This document shows, piece by piece, positions 9,121 through 19,394 of a DNA stretch of 64,000 nt. The notes beneath the pieces were generated by a model. The model made no database searches. It had not been told where the DNA came from and saw nothing but the letters and a program-made list of their open reading frames with translations. A program made the position numbers and the translations under genes. How positions within the stretch are numbered: position 1 is the first letter of the stretch; each line of letters starts with the position of its first letter. Source of the stretch: Liolophura sinensis (Eukaryota; Mollusca; Polyplacophora; Chitonida; Chitonidae); contig NC_088300.1 in assembly GCF_032854445.1 (NCBI RefSeq), forward strand, positions 24,409,608 to 24,473,607. The letters are read 5' to 3'.

Positions 9121-11883
9121 TTAATCATTTTTGTCCTTTTCATCAGAAACATTCGGTTCACGTATGGTATTGGACACAATCTGGGGGACAATAAGTGAAA
9201 GCATGACAGCTACGAGAACATACACTATTCTGTACTGAGAATAAGTAGCATATAAAAGCAACAGAATAACGTCAATATAGAGCATGTAGATGACACTTGT
9301 GTACATGTTCCTCACTGGGGAAGGCTTGTCCCATGTACTGATGATAAGATAGGCCACAGAGCACAGTACACCAGCCAGTCGACTAGGGTCGTCCTCAAGT
9401 CTGTAACTAAACTTAATATGCCCCACCCAGACAATTAGAGGGGGAGCATCAAAGAGGAAAAGCCATAGCAACATGAGAAAGATGGAAAAATGAAAATTGT
9501 ACAATGATATCGAGTGAAACTGCTGAGGACTTGTGTGTTCACAGGCACAGCGAAGGCGAATCAATTTTAAAAGCTGTATACAACAACAAACAGCAATGCC
9601 CAAGCTGCCACACACAAACCCGGATATTCCAATAGCTGCCAAAATCAGGCCATATTTCAACAGCTTAAAGAGGCTTGAACAAACATCAGGACAACACCAT
9701 ACTCGACACAAAACCTTTCCACAAACTTTCAAAACGATCTGAAAGAAGTAAACATAAAATGCAATGAACCCAAGGCCAAGCAAATAAAGAATGAGGGGTA
9801 GTCCAGAAAACCACATTCTCAGCCTTTGCAGATGTATGCTATCATCTTCAGGAAGACCCAGAGGTAACAGAAATCTGTGAACAGTTTGATGGCTGAGTAA
9901 GTATCTAATAACTAATTCCAAAGGAATAACATAATATGGCCTACTGTATTTCGCAACTGATTCTAACAATGTGGGACAAATAGTAGATTTATTTAGTGAC
10001 CTTAACTGTCCAATAAAACCCATTAAAATGTTGGCAACAATAAATGCCAATAACAATGGTCCATAAAAACGAATAAACTGGCCCATACTATCCAAAATTT
10101 CTGGCTTGATAGACAGTCTGTAGTTACAACCTGGCTGTAGATACAACAAAAGTTGCACTTTCTGCTGTGTTTTCCCCCTGTAAACACTCTGTCGTTTTAA
10201 AGTAATTTCTCCAGACAACCCCTGTTTGATGAAGGCAAAGGTGTCTTCGAAGCCATCGGTCATGTGGAACTGCATTACACTGCCATCATACTCATCTGTG
10301 CTGTTGGGGCACCCTGTGGAGTCTAGATAGGCTTTATATGAGTGGAAAACACTGTTTAAACCAGACAGGGATACATCAAAGAATACAGAGTTGCTTCCCT
10401 TGAATCTGAATATCTCTTTCTTGGACAGCAAACTTCCTGGGAAGGCTGACAGGATATCCAGCAAACCTGGGAGTTTGTACGTTCTGGAGAGCTCACTCCT
10501 TCCAACAATTTCACCAGATACCACTGTTTTGTCTTCCCCACGAGGCAAAACCAAGACAACGTGTGTGAAGTCAGTTAATTCTGCCAAGTCAAGCTGAATA
10601 ACCCTCTTGTTTGAATACAAGGGAGGAATCACTCTGCCTCTTTGGGCTAGGTTCAATGTATCTCCACAGTCATCTTGTCCACGTTTAATCTTACAAGCGA
10701 AGATCCAGTTATCAACTTTTGCATTGCTTGCAGCTACCAGTGTGTTCTTGTTTTTGCTGATAGGAACAGTTAGATACACAAATTTCTTTCTTTTCTCCTT
10801 TACAATAAGCCACTGCTTTGTAGTTACAGGCTCCCAGATAGCAGGTTTTATTATCTCAACCTTCTCATCCCAAACTGGGAGATACTCTCTACTTCCTGGG
10901 TTCTCCAGGAAGTGATACCGGAATACAGACATTTTGTTTTTCACATCTGCTGACTCCTGCAATGTTGACCTATTGACAATGTCAAACAACGCTCTCTCTG
11001 TGACCATGACCATCTGACGGCACCAGACTGCACATAAGTGATCTGTTGACACCCAGGCTTTCGGCACGGACATCGATGATGTACTGATGGACACATTCTG
11101 TGCTACCAGGCCATCCAAAGACGTCAAATCCTGTCGTACTTGGACATCTCTAAATCCACCACCAGTAGAAACAACAACAACATCTCTCAGCTTAGTGTTT
11201 TTGTTAGCCTTCCAGTACCCATTTACCTCCTTGTAAAACTTCCCTACAAGATAGTCTGGCACCAACACCAAACCCTGATGAGGAGTAGCTTGTGTGATGA
11301 TAGTAGACACAGAGTTCGGATCAAAATTTTTCTGGGTGAACAATGCCCTGGCGATCATACCTCCCATGGAGTGACCCACAAGGATTACAGATGTCGGGGG
11401 AGACGGGGAGTCCTTGTATAGATTAAGAATTTTTCGTATACAATAGTTTACGAACTCCGTCTGCTGATACAAAACGGCGCCATGCATGCCCGATAGCTCT
11501 TCGTTTAGGTCCACTGAAAAGTAATTAAAATGGAAGAAATTGTTCATGTTTTGAGCTTTCCTTTGAGCCACAGATCCGAGGGAGCGTACTTGCTTGTAGC
11601 TTCCACCGTTGCCTGGTATGAACAATACAGGAACACCCGTCAACGCGAACTTTAATTTCTTCATCTGATGCGCGTAGTTTCCTTCTCCGTAGAAATACAG
11701 CCCGTACCTAGGGAATTGTCGCTGGAATTTCTTATTCAGTGTTATGGAGTGGTATTCGGGTTGTTCGTACATCCATGTCATTTCGCACTGGTTGTCTTCG
11801 AAATTACGAAGTACATCAATGATTCCACCGACAAGAAAAGCTAAAACCAGCAAAACCAGCACAGCACGTATGGGCGCGGCCAT
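9121..11883 (-). CDS. PGAP1: PGAP1, GPI inositol-deacylase, intronless
   Basis: Encodes 920 residues in one uninterrupted exon, close to the length of vertebrate PGAP1 (about 920). The family removes the inositol-linked acyl chain from GPI anchors in the ER, which allows ER exit of GPI-anchored proteins. Seen: an N-terminal hydrophobic anchor (about residues 6-24), PVLFIPGNGGSYKQVRS (85-101), the serine-lipase nucleophile motif VGHSMGG with Ser172, then a long lumenal part and a C-terminal block of several hydrophobic segments (about 620-910). The start is the ATG that opens the N-terminal anchor, 50 nt below a minus-strand TATA box. The stop is followed by AT-rich sequence with no poly(A) remnant. 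Vertebrate PGAP1 genes have many exons, so an intronless copy suggests a retrogene or complete intron loss. No frameshift or stop is present, so it is probably functional. Confidence 0.95.
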   Translation of the reverse strand: MAAPIRAVLVLLVLAFLVGGIIDVLRNFEDNQCEMTWMYEQPEYHSITLNKKFQRQFPRYGLYFYGEGNYAHQMKKLKFALTGVPVLFIPGNGGSYKQVRSLGSVAQRKAQNMNNFFHFNYFSVDLNEELSGMHGAVLYQQTEFVNYCIRKILNLYKDSPSPPTSVILVGHSMGGMIARALFTQKNFDPNSVSTIITQATPHQGLVLVPDYLVGKFYKEVNGYWKANKNTKLRDVVVVSTGGGFRDVQVRQDLTSLDGLVAQNVSISTSSMSVPKAWVSTDHLCAVWCRQMVMVTERALFDIVNRSTLQESADVKNKMSVFRYHFLENPGSREYLPVWDEKVEIIKPAIWEPVTTKQWLIVKEKRKKFVYLTVPISKNKNTLVAASNAKVDNWIFACKIKRGQDDCGDTLNLAQRGRVIPPLYSNKRVIQLDLAELTDFTHVVLVLPRGEDKTVVSGEIVGRSELSRTYKLPGLLDILSAFPGSLLSKKEIFRFKGSNSVFFDVSLSGLNSVFHSYKAYLDSTGCPNSTDEYDGSVMQFHMTDGFEDTFAFIKQGLSGEITLKRQSVYRGKTQQKVQLLLYLQPGCNYRLSIKPEILDSMGQFIRFYGPLLLAFIVANILMGFIGQLRSLNKSTICPTLLESVAKYSRPYYVIPLELVIRYLLSHQTVHRFLLPLGLPEDDSIHLQRLRMWFSGLPLILYLLGLGFIAFYVYFFQIVLKVCGKVLCRVWCCPDVCSSLFKLLKYGLILAAIGISGFVCGSLGIAVCCCIQLLKLIRLRCACEHTSPQQFHSISLYNFHFSIFLMLLWLFLFDAPPLIVWVGHIKFSYRLEDDPSRLAGVLCSVAYLIISTWDKPSPVRNMYTSVIYMLYIDVILLLLYATYSQYRIVYVLVAVMLSLIVPQIVSNTIREPNVSDEKDKND

Positions 11884-11933
11884 GTTGTTTACACTGTAGT
11901 GCCGGGTGGCCGACCTAGAGAGATCACTCCGCG

Positions 11934-11941
11934 CTTATATA
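11934..11941 (-). promoter_or_regulatory. TATA box of PGAP1
   Basis: TATATAAG on the minus strand, next to GC-rich sequence. A start site about 30 nt downstream would give a 5' UTR of only about 20-30 nt before the ATG at 11883. Confidence 0.45.
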
Positions 11942-12010
11942 TCTGGGTCAGCCATAGCTAGAGAAGAAGACCATACGAGATCGAGCAAGACAGCGACCGC
12001 CGTCCATATG

Positions 12011-12011
<1 letters not shown>

Positions 12012-12041
<30 letters not shown>
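12012..12041. repeat. (TA)n microsatellite
   Basis: About 15 TA units, roughly 130 bp upstream of the PGAP1 start codon. Confidence 0.9.
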
Positions 12042-12045
<4 letters not shown>

Positions 12046-12427
12046 TGACCGTCTTGCATTTACACGGACAAAAACGTTGGACAACACCAAAATTAGCGGA
12101 TCAGAAAAAAGCCGTCCTAAATGGAACAGCCTTAGTTTAGGTCACCTTTTTACGAGCATAATATCCACGACGGACCCGTGCCGTTCTCGTTCCACCATTT
12201 CCCCCAGGTTATCCATGGTTATTGTCATTCACCTGGTGAGAAAATATAGGTCGAATTTTTCCATTTGCCAGCGAGAAATTTTTTTCAGTTTTTCAGGAAG
12301 AGCTTCACGGTGAGAGTATGTTTATCAGTTGTCTATGGCAAATCATCTGGATTGCCTATACTTACACGTACATTGTAATGCAGCCTGTATAATGATGTAC
12401 TGTTTAAGTAAATCCTAATTACAATTA

Positions 12428-12581
12428 ACCGTGGCCGAGGTGATTAGCATGCCAGCGCGGCGTAATGACCCAGGAATCTCTCAACATTGCGGCCGTTGTG
12501 AGTTTAGTCCAGCTCACGCTGGTTTCTTCTCCTACCTTACAAGGTCTCTCAGCAACCTGCGGATGGTCGTGGGTGTCCTGA
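12428..12581 (+). mobile_element. SINE fragment, 5' part
   Basis: Head with CCGTGGCCGAGG, GCGTAATGACCCAGGA and the box B region, core to GCGGATGGTCGTGGGTG; the tail is missing. Confidence 0.8.
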
Positions 12582-12689
12582 CTGGTAACCTTAATATTGT
12601 AAATAATGATGACCTTCGAAATCTGCTTGTGAGGGCACCCAGGTGCAGAGATCCGAGAAAGATAAGTATGAAGGTTAATAAGCAATTGT

Positions 12690-14118
12690 CCTAATGACGC
12701 TTGAAAACTTTGCCAAAAAATGGTGTAAACAGGAGAAGGTAGACCCTTCAGTCCTTGACACTAATTGGCTTGAGCTAGTAAAGAAAATGTTGTGTATGCA
12801 ATCCACCACATTAATGTACTAATGCTCATGCGACAGCCAAAGAAGTTCTGAAGGATCCTACGGAGCGAAAGGTACCTGATGACCTTCAGAAAAAATACGT
12901 TATTGTTCCTGCGGAGAAAGCTCCTAATAATATAATATTTGTTTGCAAGAATTATTACTACCAGCTTCTTGTAGAACAGCTTAATATCACAACAAGAACT
13001 GCCGCAACATCAACGTATTCTAGAACGACCAATACTCTGCAAGAACTATGTAAAAAACATCAGTCCTGTCTCAAACAGAGGAGTGTATCCGTGCTTTCCC
13101 GTTTCACGGATATACCACAACTTTACTGGATTCCAAAATGCATAAATCTCCATACAAAGCTCGCTTTATTGCAAAATCGAGTAGCTGTACCACCAAACTT
13201 GTCTCTACTCTCTTAACGAAGAAAAATACTTCTATGCAACTGAAAAACATTCAAGCGTTAATTGTATGTGAATCCTTAAAAACTCAAACCGTCTCACTGA
13301 AGAACTAGACACCCAAATACACGTACAGTGTAAGGACATCTCTACTTGGGATTCCTCCACTCTGTTTACTACAGTTCCTCACACAGATTTAATTGATAGA
13401 ATTTCATCACCAGTTGTATCGGTGTTTAATAAAACTGGTCACCGCTTCATTAACGTCAAAGGTAACAAAGCCTTCTTCAGCTCAACTACATATAATGGTT
13501 ACCATTCATGCGATATTTCCACGTCCATTGAATTGTTTGCATTTCTCATTAATGACATCTATGTGAAATTCGGCGAAACCATAATCAGCAGTGTATAGGT
13601 ATTCCGATGGGTACAAATTGTGTCCAACTTTTAAACGACCTATACCTATGAATACTGTTATATGCCGAAACTATTATGGAGTAATCCTCACTGGGTCCGA
13701 TCTTTTTCATCCACTAAACGGTATATTGATAATCTGCCGGCTTTAAACAATCCATATACAGCAATGGTGAGGCCTTCGTGGCTCAGTTGGTTAGCGTAAT
13801 GACCCAGGAGCCTCTCACCAATGCGGCTGCTGTCAGTTCAAGTCCAGCTCATGCTGGCTTTCTCTCCGGCGGAACATAGCAACCTACGGAAGGTCGTGGG
13901 TTTCCCTAGGGCTGTGCCCGGTTTCCTCCCACCATAATGCTGGCGGCCGTCTTATAAGTGAAATATTCGTTACGACATTAAATGACAAGCACTCACTCAC
14001 TCACTCACTCCATCAAACACCTTCACTCCAAGTTTCTTGAGTTTTACAATGAGTACAGTTCCCTTGTAAGTAATTATGGACAGAGCGTTCAGAATCTCTG
14101 GCGCTCTGCTTCATGATT
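12690..14118 (+). pseudogene. Decayed reverse-transcriptase retroelement, interrupted by a SINE
   Basis: Translating piecewise in shifting frames gives fragments of an RT found in many invertebrate genomes: a VIVPAEKAPNNIIFVC stretch (about 12,900), LYWIPKMHKSPYKARFI followed by SSSCTTK (about 13,120-13,190), IPMGTN (about 13,600) and RYIDN (about 13,720, in place of the catalytic YIDD). A C-terminal KFLEFYNEYSSLVSNYG stretch follows at about 14,030, after the SINE. Stops and frameshifts occur throughout, and the YIDD motif has lost its second Asp. Length between motifs suggests internal deletions. Class is uncertain: Penelope-like or a related non-LTR type. Confidence 0.75.
13769..14011 (+). 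mobile_element. SINE nested in the RT pseudogene
   Basis: Head GGCCTTCGTGGCTCAGTTGG, box B GTTCAAGTCC, core CACCATAATGCTGGCGGCC, ending in an (ACTC)n run rather than AATAAATAAATA. It separates the RT palm motifs from the C-terminal part, so it inserted after the RT copy. Confidence 0.85.
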
Positions 14119-14508
14119 GTGTCTAATTTCACTTAACCCGGGGCTAAAGGCATAATATTCATCGTGTTGAATTAGATAGCCACGTTAGGTATATGAACGG
14201 TTGCAGTCAAAGCGCAACTTCGATATATATATTTTGTTATCGAAAACTTATACACTAGCATGGTACACGATTTGAATACAGATATCACTCAGTCGCATAG
14301 AACATACCTTGCGTCTTTCCTACATCACTGAAAACTGTTGACAGCTTCTCTTTGTATGACTCCGACGTATTTTCGTACTTTATATACTTTCTCAGTTCTT
14401 TGGCAATTTGTGTTAAACGTCGTTTTGGGAATTGGCCTTGCGAGCATTGACCCGGAGCGCCCTTATTGGTTAACGGCTGGTATACGAATGTCGGTTTCGA
14501 CGCATAGA

Positions 14509-14590
14509 TTCCTACTGCCATAATGCTGACCTTCGAATACGTCAAATATTCTTGAGTACGGCGCAAAACACAAATCAAATAAATAAATAA
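14509..14590 (+). mobile_element. SINE fragment, 3' end
   Basis: CCATAATGCTGACC, ATTCTTGAGTACGGCG and CAAATCAAATAAATAAATAA; 5' truncated. Confidence 0.8.
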
Positions 14591-15650
14591 TGTTAAGACC
14601 GCAATACCATGTACCGTTTATACACTTTATTTTCTGGACTCCTGTTGGCGTTTAAAGTAAGAATATATCATGATGGTGACTTGAGTAACACAGCCACCAA
14701 CAATTATTGACCAGTACATGTAACTGAGGAACTTTCTTCATGCGCTGTTGAGGTTCAGGTCATGTTGATGGATGGAAACCAAAGATATGTAGCAGTAGAT
14801 GAACAGGGCTAAAGGCCCGAAACTCGAACGAACTCAAACTTGTTATGGTGAAGCCACAAACCAAAACGGTTCACCGTACTGAACTGAAGCCTGGTGTGTG
14901 GACGGGAAAATGTTGAAGTCTAAAGCCAGACTAAACGCCACCATCATTTCGCTGAAAATGGACAATAGGCCTACAGCACAAACTCCAACCGGACGTGAAA
15001 CTTGTTGTAGTGGAGCTAGAGACAAATTTTCAAATCAGTAGGCCTACAAGCAGACAAGCTATTTTTGAAGAAAATGACAGGAAAATTGTCGAAGTTCAAA
15101 CGTGGACCAAATAGGCCATCAGTTTTCGAAAATGGACGACACGGCCCAAAACTTATACCTAATCTTTATCAAGATATTTAGCACATGTAACCTTTCAGTG
15201 CGTTTGACCTTTGACCTCACGATGGCCATGGCGGTATATATTGTTTATACCTCCATGCTACTACCAACATGAAAATAAGCCCCAGGTCTATATGTCACAC
15301 TGTTTTTCATGCCATACATGTTGCATTATTCAGATTGATTCATGACAATCTTTTGAGTTTTTTTGTAAAGTTTGTTGAATTTCTCGTAAAACCTTAAAAG
15401 TGCTGGCATCAAATATTATGTATCATTTTAAGGTCTTCAAGTGCTTCTCATTTTTTACATATCAAAGTTCAGGTGAAGTACAGTACATGAAATATAATCC
15501 TTAAGCTCTTGAGCTAATTCCCGAAACAGAACTGCAGCAACTGATAATCTTGACAAAAGCTGTATTGAAGCAGCTCCCTGGTATATATACCTGGTGAAGG
15601 TCGGTGGTTTACAATGGTCAAACCATTTTCCTCCGCCCATAAACCCGACG
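14591..15650. other. Intergenic with a dispersed low-copy repeat
   Basis: No gene supported. The stretch near 14,812-14,880 (GCCCGAAACTCGAACGAAC, then TGTTATGGTGAAGCCA) is related to sequences near 24,245-24,302 and 56,465-56,525; a further related CACGGCCCAAAACT lies near 15,137. Probably an uncharacterised repeat family. Confidence 0.5.
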
Positions 15651-15886
15651 GGGGCCTCCGTGGCCGAGGGGGAAAGCACGCCTGCGTTGCAAAATAATCC
15701 AGGAGCCTCCCACCAATGGGACCCCTGTGAGTTTCAAGTGCAGTACATGGGAGGGTCTTCAGCAACCTGCGGATGGTCGTGGATTCCCATAAGGTTTGCC
15801 CAATTTCCTCCGACCATAACGCTGGCTGTCGTCGTATTAGTAAAATATTCTTGAGTACAGCGTAAAATATCAATCAAATAAATGAA
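15651..15886 (+). mobile_element. SINE, near-full-length diverged copy
   Basis: Starts GGGGCCTCCGTGGCCGAGG, then CCAGGAGCCTCCCACCAATG, CAACCTGCGGATGGTCGTGG, and ends AATCAAATAAATGAA. The middle carries a deletion. Confidence 0.85.
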
Positions 15887-18800
15887 CCTGAGCATCACAT
15901 ACATGTAAGTGAAAAATTCTTGAGTACTGACCAATTACTGAGCCAGACCTGTACATATATAGACACTATTGTGCTGAATTGTGGGTACTGTGTAATATAA
16001 ATGAAGAATGAAGTCAAAACCAAGACACCATTGTCAAGATTTAACTTAACAATATTTATCATATTCTGAAATGCAAGAGAAATATCAGGAATGCCTGCTG
16101 ATGGATGAAGTATAGAAAATTGTGTAGTTCATGAAGAGATACAGTAGTTGACTAATAAAAGCAAAATATACATAAACAGTTCTTAAAACATTTCTCAGAT
16201 AGATGTACTTTGAAGTGGATTATATTCATATATATATATATATAGATAGATATTAATTAGCCAATAAAAATTTAAACCATGTACTAAAATGAAGTCAGTG
16301 TACAGTTCAGACTGAAAGATATGAGTTTGCAAGAATATACATTATACATGTACATAAAAAGTGAATGTTATTCAGATCAACGTTGGACAAAACAACATAA
16401 TATATAGTATACAGAACCACTTTTCATAAACTTGTTCTCCTCAGCATGTTAAATCTCTTACAGGTGAAATAAATAAAGCCTGAGAATATCATGATCTGAA
16501 ATAAAGAGCTAGGACAATTTTCTGAGTTTTAAGTCTTTTATGCCTGTTGAGATTTCAGTTGGCCTTCAATAACACTAGCAAACAAGTCACAAAATCCAGT
16601 AAATCCAGGGGTAAGTTTTACATACACATGTAATACACAAGTAATGTTACTCTGAGAAAAATCTTGCCATCCACTGATGAGTGCTAAGCTGAAATAAAGC
16701 TGTCATTTTATCTGAGTAACACTGCTCATGTAAAACAAGTTCCAAGTGGGGTGGTTTTGTTTGCTCTTTTTTTTTTTTCTTTTTTTTTTTTGGTGGAGGG
16801 GGAGGGATATTTTCTTGTGCAAGAATGAAGGGTAAAAGGAACAAGAATTTGACAGTACAGGCTTAACCGTGATGACTTCTGAACAGTGATGAACACGTAA
16901 CTGGATTACACAAACACAAACATCGCACATATATTCACAATTACAGGTAATTTGAAGGTAAATAATAAAAAAAGAGTTTGATCTGGCAAGATGAATGTGG
17001 GATGCAGTTCACGTAATGCAAAATCCCACTCCTTAACATGAATCTTCAACAAAAATCACTAAAGTGCGATGTTGCCTTCCATGAATTTTACTGCAAGATT
17101 GTGCACGAAGACAGAAAACGTTACTTGTAAAACATTAGGAAATCAAGGCACACATTTATGTCTCAAAAATGAAGCCTGAGCTGCATCATTAAAAGCTAAT
17201 GTACAGGTTTCACATATATTTATCGAAGACAATAAAAAAACAATGTAGAAAAGTATACAAAACAGGTTTTGACAGAGACTCAAGTTCCACTGACTGGCAC
17301 GACAGGAAGCACCTGGCACACTGTATTATACTTACACACATAGATGTGTGACAGGCTGTATGCAATTTTTATCCATAACACAAACCAGTTTACATGTGGA
17401 AACAAAGGTGACAAACTTTGGTAAGACATAGTTGCATGAAGTAAATACATATGGAGGATACCAATCCAGATGCGCGTGCAAGTACTTGGATAGCAGCTTT
17501 ACCATAGAATTCTGTCACAGAAAGGTTTCTAAACACTTAAAGGCCATGGAAATAGTGATCACCGATTCTTTCCTTAATCAACTGCTTCACAATGGTGAAA
17601 AAAAAAAAAAAAAAAGCCTAACCCAAATCATGAGGTATGAACAGACATATATCACAACTTAGTTGTTTCAACAGAGTGCTCGGAAATGGCCGGATTGAAA
17701 ATGGTCGGTCTGTTTTGTCATTTAAATATTTATTTAATTTTATTTGTTGTGGCTCCTATATACAGTAACTATTGCATGGGTTTGTCACACAGTTGTTGAT
17801 GATATATGTGTAAAGATAAGCTGGCAATTGATGACAACTGATATCGATTTTTAAGTAAAATTACACCCAAACAATTGGTTTTCTTTTTTTTTTTTTTTTG
17901 AAAGTGCAACAAGGATCATACAAAGAGTTATGAGAATACTTAAAAAAGTGTGATTCATGTCAGCTGAGAATATCTATATATTTTGTTTTTCAATGACACA
18001 TGTGAAGGAAACTGGAGAGATTGGAGTTTATTCAAGGTGGGGATAGTTGGGATATTAACGGGAAATGATCTTTCACCAGTTGTCTCCCTTAGCTCCATGA
18101 GCCATCTGTGATAACTTTTTTTCTGTTGGTTCAAAATTCGAGCCATATATTTAATTGTGATGTACCCGAATTAAATAGCAAATGCTACCAAACCAATTAC
18201 GCAAGACTTGCCAATGCCACATGCCTTGTTTCAATACATCGATGTGAATGCACAGTGTGATACAGACACAGATGAGTCAGAGTACTGGTAAGCTTAAATT
18301 GTACACAGCAGTGTGCTTCTGTATATATTATACAGGAGATTTCTTGTTGAGAAAGTTCCCATTCAACAAAATGCTGCAGATGGTTTGGACATTTGCTTTA
18401 ATTACATGATATGTCACTTACCTCATATCATTTTTGCAAACAGTTTGTTCGTGTTTAAAACAAACACAATTTTCATGTTTATCCATGCAAGTCAATTAGA
18501 ATAAAATTTCTCTGTTCTCATGTTTTGATTTTTTTACCACTGTATTAAATATCAGGTATTTACCCTGTCAGCCTATCAGTTCGTTACTTCTGAAGACAGG
18601 ACATATCCAAAAAGAAGGAAAACAGTTCCAACTGGCAGTTAGCATCTGAGGTTTACACGTATATTAAACATACACATAATATTTCATTTTAGGAATTCAC
18701 AGGTTTCACAAAATTGAGCACACGATGTTGAGAAATTCTTTATCGGTTTGTAATCATGTAATTTCGCTTGTGGTGTTAGCAACACCAAGCTCAAGTAAAC

Positions 18801-19199
18801 GCGTTAAAAATTAGAAACTTCCGAAACTCTCTTCTCCTTTAACAAATCAATCCAAAGCTATATACATGTACTTTTTTGTTTTTTTTCCTATGTCACACTT
18901 TTCAGTGCCCATAAAACACTGAGGTAGCACACAAGCACTGCAGCATTACGCCAGAAAACAACATATTTTGACTGCGCTTAGGAGTTCTTTAACAAAACTT
19001 CAATCTCAGTATATCATTACACGAGAAAAAGGACCAGTTCTTTCTACACTACCATATATGATTTCCCCACATAAGTAGACTGGTTATATAACAGTATTTC
19101 ACTCCAATGCATGATGGAACAAAATATGTCTATTGACCATAGTATTAGCCAGTACTGATGAAGCGACTGTGGGATTGTGATGACTGACAAAGCAGGACT
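15887..19199. other. ITPK 3' UTR and downstream flank, no other gene
   Basis: AT-rich. Holds T-rich runs (16,768-16,791; 17,884-17,900), an A-run (17,600-17,616) and a (TA)n stretch near 16,212. A minus-strand AATAAA at about 17,730 could end the ITPK transcript, giving a 3' UTR of about 1.5 kb. No coding evidence. Confidence 0.4.
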
Positions 19200-19394
19200 T
19201 CAGAGTTCCTCCAGAATACTGACGAGGTTGTCCACCCCACGCAGGTAGCCATCCTCATGGTTGCCCTCCTTCCACTCTGACCGGTGGTCAATATGAACCC
19301 CGTCTGGTAATGGAGTGGTCTTCCCAAAGTCTATCATCCAGATATTTCCATGGCCTGATGCATCATGGACAAATAGCAGGGAGCTGCCTACTAA
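19200..19394 (-). CDS. ITPK: ITPK terminal coding exon
   Basis: Acceptor CCTGTTACAG, then [32 protein letters not shown] and a stop TGA; phase 0. Contains the Asp of the IDFG motif that binds metal and nucleotide. Confidence 0.95.
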   Translation of the reverse strand, partial: LVGSSLLFVHDASGHGNIWMIDFGKTTPLPDGVHIDHRSEWKEGNHEDGYLRGVDNLVSILEEL

